Part shown: positions 14,213 to 19,172 of the stretch, in pieces | Position numbering within the stretch: the stretch's first letter is position 1 | Layout of the letters: every line of letters begins with the position of its first letter | Source: JBOGFC01 sp050742155 | GTDB taxonomy: Bacteria > Actinomycetota > Acidimicrobiia > Spongiisociales > JALYHC01 | Assembly (NCBI GenBank): GCA_050742155.1 | Contig: JBOGFC010000169.1 | Span: 1-19,172, forward strand | Length of the DNA: 19,172 nucleotides | Direction of reading: 5' to 3' | Translations under genes and position numbers: made by a program | Notes under the pieces: model-generated | What the model saw: the letters and a program-made list of their open reading frames with translations, nothing else | The model's database searches: none | What the model was told of the DNA's origin: nothing

Positions 14213-15073
14213 CTACCGGGGCCTGGCCCGGGCCAAGTAGGCGGCCATGGCGCGGTGGATCTCGGTGGCCTGGGGGCCCTTGAGCCTCTGGAGCGGCCGC
14301 CGGGGATGGCCGGGTCGCAGGCCGGCCGCTTCTGCGGCCGCCTTGACGCCGGGGATCCGGTGCGCCTCGACCACCCCGGCCAGCTCGCGGAGCCGGGCCT
14401 GGGCGGGGGCGGCCTGCGGAGCGGAGTCCGCCTCGACCACCTCCATCACCAGCTCGGGGACGTAGTTGGCGCTGGCGGTGATCGCCCCGTAGGCGCCGGC
14501 CGCCAAGCTCAGTGCCACGGCCGCCGACGCACCGGCGTAGACCAGGAACTCCTTGGGGGCCTCCTCGATTAGGCGGGCGATGCGGACCGGCTGCCCCCCG
14601 GAGTCCTTCATGCCGGCCATGTTGTGCTGCCCGGCCAGCTCGACGGCCAGCTCGACCGGCAGCTCGTAGGCGGTGTAGCTGGGCACCGAGTAGAGCATGA
14701 CCGGGAGGGAGGAGGCCTGGGCGAGCTCCTCGTAGAAGCCCCGCACCGCGGCGCTGTTCCCTCGGGCCAGGGAGGTGGGGGTGAGAGCCAGCAGCGCGTC
14801 GGCGCCCGCCGCGCTGACCTCCTCTGCCTGGGCCACCGCCCCCCGCAGGGTCTCCGAGGCGGCCCCGCAGATCAGGAAGGCTTCTTCGAGGAGCTCACGG
14901 GCCGCCCTCACCAGCAGGCGGCGCTCGCCGGTCTCCAGGTAGGGACCCTCCCCGGTCGAGCCGGCGATGAGGAACCCCCGCACACCTCGCTCCCACAGGG
15001 CGGAGAGGTTGAAGAGGTGCGCCTCCAGGTCCGGCTCGCCGTCGCGGGTGAAGGGGGTGACCAGGGCCGGCAT
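14213..15073 (-). CDS. Pyruvate-type class I aldolase of the DapA/HOGA family
   Basis: A TIM-barrel lyase that forms a Schiff base with a 2-oxo acid. From ATG 15073 the protein has 286 residues. Motifs: PALVTPFTRDG at the N-terminus, GSTGE (38-42) in place of the GTTGE of dihydrodipicolinate synthase, tyrosine Y128 in LYSVPSYTAYELP, and the Schiff-base lysine K156 in AGMKDSGG. True DapA has an arginine in YNVPxRT that binds the substrate carboxylate; here that position is tyrosine. Together with the GMKDSGG block this looks more like 4-hydroxy-2-oxoglutarate aldolase, which yields pyruvate and glyoxylate. The start is uncertain: the frame also has ATG 15139 and TTG 15160. A G-rich stretch at 15098-15088 is the only Shine-Dalgarno candidate, and rather far from 15073. 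Confidence 0.8.
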   Translation of the reverse strand: MPALVTPFTRDGEPDLEAHLFNLSALWERGVRGFLIAGSTGEGPYLETGERRLLVRAARELLEEAFLICGAASETLRGAVAQAEEVSAAGADALLALTPTSLARGNSAAVRGFYEELAQASSLPVMLYSVPSYTAYELPVELAVELAGQHNMAGMKDSGGQPVRIARLIEEAPKEFLVYAGASAAVALSLAAGAYGAITASANYVPELVMEVVEADSAPQAAPAQARLRELAGVVEAHRIPGVKAAAEAAGLRPGHPRRPLQRLKGPQATEIHRAMAAYLARARPR

Positions 15074-15159
15074 GACCCGGGGCGGGACCTTCCCCCCTAT
15101 CGAGGCGGACCACCCCCCATCTCGGGCTTGTCGCAGCATGCTTCCATATAGTTCCAACA

Positions 15160-15220
15160 AACCTAAGGCTTGGCTGTACCGAAACGGTGCATCAAAGCCT
15201 TAGGTTCGCCGCTCGGTACA
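15160..15220 (-). terminator. Nested inverted repeats after the frd operon (terminator or attenuator)
   Basis: AACCTAAGGCTT (15160-15171) and AAGCCTTAGGTT (15195-15206) are perfect 12-base inverted repeats. Read on the minus strand, the stem begins 20 bases after the TPR gene stop and is followed by TTTGTT, so it can end the frd transcript. The loop carries a small ACCG/CGGT hairpin. In addition CGGTACA (15214-15220) is exactly complementary to TGTACCG (15175-15181), a pairing that crosses the main stem, giving either a pseudoknot or alternative folds. It lies about 90 bases before the aldolase start. A possible -10 box for that gene, TATATG, is at 15150-15145. Confidence 0.6.
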
Positions 15221-15226
15221 TCCTCT

Positions 15227-15727
15227 TTACTCCAGCCCGAGCTCGCCTTCCTCCCGGCGAGGGCGAAGATTCAGGCGGTCGATGGTGCGGACACACGCGT
15301 TCCACCTGAGGATGGCGTCGTCATTTCCCGGTGGGCTGATCATGGCCGCCTTCTCGAACCACTCCATGGCTTCCCGGAAGCCGTCGTAGGCAAACACCCT
15401 GGATGGTCCCCGGCCGAGATACGCCCTGGCCTGGCGTTCGTAGATGATGCCCGCGTAGTAGGCGCGCTGGTACTCATCTCTCAGTTTGTCCAGGTGCTCA
15501 CGCGTGCCGGTGATTCCGGAGCCCGACCCGCCTTGGGCGAACTGATCGGCGATGGCCAGGATCAGCGTCACCAGCGCCTGTTGGTTGTCGGGCTCGACTT
15601 CCAACACGTCGAGGCAGATGCTCTCCGCCTGTTCCGGCTGGTTGAGGAGTCGATAATGCTCTGCCCGTTGGATGGCAGCAGGGAGGCCTTCTTTCGAGAT
15701 CCGCTTGAGCTCGAAACGCTCGACCAC
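15227..15727 (-). CDS. Tetratricopeptide-like protein of unknown function in the frd operon
   Basis: A 166-residue soluble protein with no signal peptide or membrane segment. Residues about 15-55 (GLPAAIQRAEHYRLLNQPEQ, then AESICLDVLEVEPDNQQAL) and about 92-135 (AGIIYERQARAYL, AMEWFEKAAMISPPGNDDAIL) look like tetratricopeptide helix pairs, a protein-protein interaction scaffold. The motifs PDNQQAL and PPGNDDAILRWN are distinctive, and I recall similar proteins from other phyla annotated only as TPR proteins. The frame is open far upstream within frdD, but the GTG at 15727 with GGAAGGAG five bases away is clearly the start, 29 bases after frdD. Being the last gene of the frd operon, it may help assemble or regulate the complex; that is inference only. 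Confidence 0.8.
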   Translation of the reverse strand: MVERFELKRISKEGLPAAIQRAEHYRLLNQPEQAESICLDVLEVEPDNQQALVTLILAIADQFAQGGSGSGITGTREHLDKLRDEYQRAYYAGIIYERQARAYLGRGPSRVFAYDGFREAMEWFEKAAMISPPGNDDAILRWNACVRTIDRLNLRPRREEGELGLE

Positions 15728-15756
15728 TGGGCTCCTTCCGGCCGCGGGCAGCCGTT

Positions 15757-16098
15757 CTACAGTCGCAGGATCAACCACCCACTGAGCAGAGTACCCCCGA
15801 TCGCCGCTCCGTAGAACAGCCAGCTTTGGCGTCCCAGCAGGACCAGCCCCAGGTCCACCAAGGCGTAGCGAAAGCGGTGGGCCCAGTGGAACAGGGACAT
15901 CGACACCAACACGAACACATAGAGGCCCCCCAAGGGATGGCGCGCCAGCTCCAGCAGGGAGTCTTCCGAGAGCCAACCGGCCGGGACCGCGATCCCGGTC
16001 AGCACGATCGAGACCGGCATCAGCAGGGCGCTCACCACACCGCCGGCCGAGAACAGCAGCCACCACAGCGGGGCCATCGACCTATCCGCGGTCGTCAC
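15757..16098 (-). CDS. frdD: Fumarate reductase membrane anchor subunit D
   Basis: Small hydrophobic anchor (113 residues) of the quinol:fumarate reductase, forming the quinone site with FrdC. Three membrane helices are predicted: about residues 10-37, 56-80 and 92-113. It resembles E. coli FrdD in APLWWLLFSAGG (E. coli has PVFWGLFGAGG), in LFHWAHRFRYALVDL after helix 2 and in SWLFYGAA before helix 3. No heme is expected for this type. GTG 16098 overlaps the frdC stop as GTGA; an internal ATG seven codons later is an alternative start. It is followed after 29 bases by the TPR-like gene. Confidence 0.9.
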   Translation of the reverse strand: MTTADRSMAPLWWLLFSAGGVVSALLMPVSIVLTGIAVPAGWLSEDSLLELARHPLGGLYVFVLVSMSLFHWAHRFRYALVDLGLVLLGRQSWLFYGAAIGGTLLSGWLILRL

Positions 16099-16475
16099 CG
16101 CAAGGCCACCCAGGCCACCAGGCCGGAGACCACCAGCCAGGCGAGGTAGTTGGAGGCGGCGATCAGAGCCGGGCTGACCTGCTCCTCACCCCGCCACAGG
16201 ACCAGCACCTTGGGCGTCAGGTTGATCCAGGTGATCGTGTGGAAGAGGGCCATCGCCAGCACCACCAGGTGCAGGGCCACACTCCAAGGGCTGCGGAGGG
16301 CTTGGAAGAAACGGCCGAAGCTCCCGGCGTCGGCCGCCCACCCCACCAGCACCAGCAAGAACACCGCGTAGCCCGCCACGAACACACTGGTCAGCTCCCT
16401 CATCATGAAGGCGAAGTAGATCGGCTTGCGGAGCCACCAGCTCTTCGAGAGCGGACGCAGGTACTCCTCGGGCAT
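16095..16475 (-). CDS. frdC: Fumarate reductase membrane anchor subunit C
   Basis: Anchor subunit of 126 residues with three membrane helices (about 27-47, 65-88 and 103-125). It matches E. coli FrdC at SWWLRKPIYFAFMMRE, where E27 corresponds to the glutamate (E29 in E. coli) needed for quinone chemistry, and at LFHTITWINLTPK, where H79 matches H82 of E. coli. The ATG at 16475 shares an A with the frdB stop (TGATG), so the earlier codons of the open frame, which run antiparallel to nothing and simply overlap frdB, are not used. Type D (heme-free) quinone site is inferred from this similarity. Confidence 0.9.
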   Translation of the reverse strand: MPEEYLRPLSKSWWLRKPIYFAFMMRELTSVFVAGYAVFLLVLVGWAADAGSFGRFFQALRSPWSVALHLVVLAMALFHTITWINLTPKVLVLWRGEEQVSPALIAASNYLAWLVVSGLVAWVALR

Positions 16476-17242
16476 CAGCGATGCCCGCGGGGCAGGAGCA
16501 ACGACTTGGCCCAGTCGAGGGCATGGGAGAGCTTGGCCATCTGGATGGCGCCGGCCGGGTCGACGTCCTTGGGGCACACCCGGGTGCAGTCCCCGACGTA
16601 GGTGCATTCCCAAATGCCTTCGTGGCTGGTGACGATCTCAGCCCGCTCCCCCTGCCCGCCGTCTCGCGAGTCGAGGTTGTAGCGATGGGCCAGCGCCAGT
16701 GCCGCCGGCCCCAAAAAGGTCGAGTCGAGCCCGTAGACGGGACAGGCCGAGTAACAGAGCATGCAGTTGATGCACATGCTGAACCGCTGGTAGTGGGCTT
16801 TCTCCGCCGGGGACTGCAGGTACTCGCCCTCCTCGACCGGCTTGGGTTGCTCCGGGATCAGCCAGGGCTTCACCGACGGCAGCTTGTCCATGAAGTCGTC
16901 CATGTTGATGACGAGGTCGCGGACCACCGGGAAGTGGCTGAGGGGCTCGACGCGGATCGAACCCGGGTAGTACTCGTGCAGGAACGCCTCGCAGGTGAGG
17001 CGCGGCTCGCCGTTGAGCATCATTCCGCAGCTTCCGCACACCCCCATTCGGCAGGACCAGCGGAAGCTCAACGTGGCGTCCACTTGATTCTTGATGTGGT
17101 TCAGGGCGTCGAGGACGACCCAGTCATCACGGAAGGGAATGTGGTAGCGCTGGAAACGGGGCTCTGATTCCTCGTCGGGGAGGAAGCGGAACACCTCCAG
17201 GGCGACCTGGCGCCCTCCCCCCACAGGTTCAGCCACTGCCAT
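16475..17242 (-). CDS. frdB: Fumarate reductase iron-sulfur subunit
   Basis: Carries three Fe-S clusters that pass electrons between the quinone site and the flavin of FrdA. At 255 residues it has normal length. The [2Fe-2S] ligands are C64, C69, C72 and C84 (SCRMGVCGSCG and LTC). The [4Fe-4S]/[3Fe-4S] ligands are C157, C160, C163 and C167 (CINCMLCYSACP) with C213, C219 and C223 (CTYVGDCTRVCPKDVDP). Valine sits between C213 and C219 where a fourth cysteine would be, so the last cluster is [3Fe-4S], as in E. coli FrdB. The ATG lies 14 bases inside frdA, and the stop overlaps frdC, so translation is tightly coupled. Confidence 0.95.
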   Translation of the reverse strand: MAVAEPVGGGRQVALEVFRFLPDEESEPRFQRYHIPFRDDWVVLDALNHIKNQVDATLSFRWSCRMGVCGSCGMMLNGEPRLTCEAFLHEYYPGSIRVEPLSHFPVVRDLVINMDDFMDKLPSVKPWLIPEQPKPVEEGEYLQSPAEKAHYQRFSMCINCMLCYSACPVYGLDSTFLGPAALALAHRYNLDSRDGGQGERAEIVTSHEGIWECTYVGDCTRVCPKDVDPAGAIQMAKLSHALDWAKSLLLPRGHR

Positions 17243-18989
17243 AGACCCGTTCCCCCGGTGGCCATCGGGTGATCACCACATTCAGGTATTCGATCTTGGG
17301 CTCCCCGTCGGTTCGATAGGCGAGCGAGTGCTTCAGGAAGTGCTCGTCATCGCGCTGCGGGAAATCGGTACGTTGGTGCGAGCCCCGCGACTCGGTCCGC
17401 GCCAGAGCGCTGTGGGCGAGTGCCTCACCCACGTCGAGCATGCATTCCAGCTCGAGGGCGGCGGTCAGCTCGGTGTTGAAGGTGCGGCTGCGGTCGGCCA
17501 GGCTCAGCCGCTGGAACCGCTGCTTGAGCTCCTGGATGGTGGCGCAGGTTGCTCGAAGCGAGGATTCGTCGCGGAAGATTCCCGCCCCGTCTTCGAGGGT
17601 CTCCGCGAGCTCGGCTCGGAGCGCGGAGACGGTCTGGTCGCCTTCGGTCCCCTCCAGGAACTGTTCGGCGATGCGCCGCTCCTCGGAGGCGCCCCCCGAT
17701 TGGAGGGCGTCCGTGTCCACCCTCGGATGCTCGAGGGCGAAGCGGGCCGCGGCCCGGGCAGCTCGTGCCCCGAAGACGAGGAGCTCGGTCAGCGAGTTCG
17801 AGCCGAGCCGGTTGGCTCCATTGACGCTCACGCAAGCGCACTCGCCCGCCGCGAACAGCCCCGGCAAGGGTGTGGCGCCGTCGATGTCGGTCTGGATGCC
17901 ACCCATCATGTAGTGGACCACCGTTCGCACGGGAATCGGCTGGTGGACAGGATCGATGTCCACATAACGCAGGGTCAGCTCCCGGACCATGGGGAGCTTG
18001 CGGTCGATGACCTTCTCTCCGAGGTGTCGCAGGTCGAGATGCACGTAGTCGCCGTGGGGCCCCTGGATGGTCCGCCCCTTCTCCCGCTCGTGGATGAAGG
18101 CCTGCGAGAGCCGGTCGCGGGGCCCCAGCTCCATGGTCCGCTTCTGCGGGTGGCGAGGATCGTGGACGTCGATCGGCTCGCCCAAGCCGTAATCCTGGAG
18201 GTAGCGGTACCCGTCCTGGTTCACGAGGATCCCCCCCTCACCCCGGGCGGCCTCCGTGATGAGGATGCCCGTGCCGGGCAGCCCGGTGGGGTGGTACTGA
18301 ACGAACTCCATGTCCTTGAGAGGCACTCCCACCCGGTAGGCCAAGGCCATGCCGTCACCGGTCTTGATGCTCCCGTTGGTGGTGAAGGGGTAGATACGGC
18401 CGGCTCCCCCCGTGCACATGATGACGGCTTTGGCACCGATGGACCGCAGCTCACCGTTGCGGAGCTCGATGGCCGTCACCCCCTGGCAGCGGTCATCCCC
18501 CACTACCAGGCTGGTCACGAACCACTCGTCGTAGCGGGTGATGGAGGCATGCTGAAGGGAGGTCTGAAAGAGGGAATGCAGCATGTGGAACCCGGTCTTG
18601 TCTGCCGCGAACCAGGTCCGCTCGATCCTCATCCCCCCGAAGGGCCGGACGGCCACCTGGCCGTTCGCCTCTCTGCTCCAAGGACAACCCCAGTGTTCGA
18701 GCCGGATCATCTCGCCGGGCGCCTCGGTCACCAGCGCCTCCACAGCGTCCTGGTCGGCCAGCCAGTCCGATCCGGAGATCGTGTCGTAAGCGTGGTCCTC
18801 GAGTGAATCGTTCGCTTTGATGACCGCCGCCGCCCCTCCCTCGGCCGACACCGTGTGGCTGCGCATGGGGTAGACCTTGGAGATGACGGCCACACTCAGG
18901 TCCGGATGCTCCTCGGCGATGGCGATGGCGGCTCGGAGACCCGCTCCTCCGCCCCCGACGATCAGCACATCGTGTACCGGTATGTCCAT
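17229..18989 (-). CDS. frdA: Fumarate reductase flavoprotein subunit
   Basis: Catalytic subunit (586 residues) that interconverts fumarate and succinate on the inner face of the membrane. The FAD-binding fold starts VLIVGGGGAGLRAAIA; H45 in RSHTVSAEGG is the histidine expected to carry covalent FAD. Further motifs are CTGGAGRIYPFTTN, QYHPTGLPGTGILITEAARGEGG with the active-site residues, VRTVVHYMMGGIQTD, and GANRLGSNSLTELLVFGARA near the end of the flavin domain. The alignment favours the E. coli/Mycobacterium FrdA type over classical SdhA, and the two small anchor genes confirm this. It is the first gene of the operon; a possible -10 box TACCAT is at 19021-19016, but the Shine-Dalgarno is weak. 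In vivo it may work as fumarate reductase, succinate dehydrogenase or both. Confidence 0.95.
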   Translation of the reverse strand: MDIPVHDVLIVGGGGAGLRAAIAIAEEHPDLSVAVISKVYPMRSHTVSAEGGAAAVIKANDSLEDHAYDTISGSDWLADQDAVEALVTEAPGEMIRLEHWGCPWSREANGQVAVRPFGGMRIERTWFAADKTGFHMLHSLFQTSLQHASITRYDEWFVTSLVVGDDRCQGVTAIELRNGELRSIGAKAVIMCTGGAGRIYPFTTNGSIKTGDGMALAYRVGVPLKDMEFVQYHPTGLPGTGILITEAARGEGGILVNQDGYRYLQDYGLGEPIDVHDPRHPQKRTMELGPRDRLSQAFIHEREKGRTIQGPHGDYVHLDLRHLGEKVIDRKLPMVRELTLRYVDIDPVHQPIPVRTVVHYMMGGIQTDIDGATPLPGLFAAGECACVSVNGANRLGSNSLTELLVFGARAARAAARFALEHPRVDTDALQSGGASEERRIAEQFLEGTEGDQTVSALRAELAETLEDGAGIFRDESSLRATCATIQELKQRFQRLSLADRSRTFNTELTAALELECMLDVGEALAHSALARTESRGSHQRTDFPQRDDEHFLKHSLAYRTDGEPKIEYLNVVITRWPPGERVYGSG

Positions 18990-19047
18990 GGCAAGCCAAC
19001 CAGACGACTGCGGCGATGGTAGTCACGGCACCCCCGGCCGACGCCCG

Positions 19048-19172
19048 CTAGGCGAGGGCGGAGCGAAGGGCTTCCAGATCCTCGACGCCGAGCACCACCC
19101 GGCTGCGGGTGGCGAGATACTGCAGCTCGATGTTCAACCCCGCCTCGGCCACCCGCCGTGCCAGCCGCCCCA
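19048..19172 (-). CDS. C-terminal end of an ACT-domain protein (5' part outside window)
   Basis: The last 41 codons of a gene entering from the right edge, ending at TAG 19050-19048. The visible residues include RLARRVAEAGLNIELQYLA and VVLGVEDLEALRSALA, the second half of an ACT domain: the helix preceded by a missing strand, the N-I-E turn, and the final strand and helix. ACT domains bind amino acids and act as regulatory modules; small stand-alone ones with this ending are common in actinobacteria. Whether it is a stand-alone protein or the tail of an enzyme cannot be seen. A 58-base gap separates it from frdA, and co-transcription is possible. Confidence 0.65.
   Translation of the reverse strand, partial: GRLARRVAEAGLNIELQYLATRSRVVLGVEDLEALRSALA

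Noticed and set aside
17328..18806. 492-codon open frame on the plus strand opposite frdA
   Set aside because: No recognisable domain, and frdA on the other strand is fully supported; a GC-driven shadow.

Overview
The window is about 19 kb of GC-rich, gene-dense DNA, most likely from a member of the Actinomycetota outside the well-studied genera. The reasons are the gene order sucC-sucD-purN-purH-folD near icd, mdh and hup, a cysteine-free HesB-like protein of actinobacterial type, many GTG/TTG starts and stop/start overlaps, and an E. coli/Mycobacterium-type frdABCD operon. The lineage is an inference from gene content; there is no rRNA or tRNA in the window to confirm it. Nearly everything is central carbon metabolism, one-carbon/purine metabolism and the TCA cycle.

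Layout. (1) Positions 1-3801, minus strand: a fused transaldolase/glucose-6-phosphate isomerase followed by zwf with a 4-base ATGA overlap; zwf runs off the left edge. (2) Positions 3877-10796, plus strand: a stand-alone cobalamin-binding mutase subunit, sucC, sucD, purN, purH, folD, icd. (3) Positions 10869-12287: a HesB-like gene and a convergent HExxH lipoprotein gene whose stop codons abut. (4) Positions 12386-13704, plus strand: mdh and the HU gene. (5) Positions 13756-15073, minus strand: an SCP2-domain protein and a pyruvate-type (HOGA/DapA family) aldolase. (6) Positions 15227-18989, minus strand: frdA-frdB-frdC-frdD plus a 166-residue TPR-like protein of unknown role. (7) The right edge holds the last 41 codons of an ACT-domain protein.

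How they fit together: the mutase subunit would help interconvert methylmalonyl-CoA and succinyl-CoA, SucCD links succinyl-CoA to succinate, FrdABCD links succinate and fumarate, Mdh handles malate/oxaloacetate and Icd makes NADPH and 2-oxoglutarate. Zwf and Tal-Pgi feed the pentose phosphate pathway. PurN, FolD and PurH use and supply 10-formyl-tetrahydrofolate for purine synthesis.

I see no CRISPR array, prophage, insertion sequence, toxin or defence system. The unexpected content lies in the DNA between and at the ends of genes. A short GC-rich palindrome occurs three times in near-identical form (plus one degenerate copy), each time adding the same PPP(L/S)GE tail to the upstream protein while supplying purine-rich sequence just before the next start. 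The first 33 bases of sucD are duplicated 160 bases upstream, exactly where they would overlap the sucC stop codon, with a 42-base palindrome between the copies. Two further long inverted repeats lie upstream of mdh and after the frd operon; the second can fold in mutually exclusive ways.
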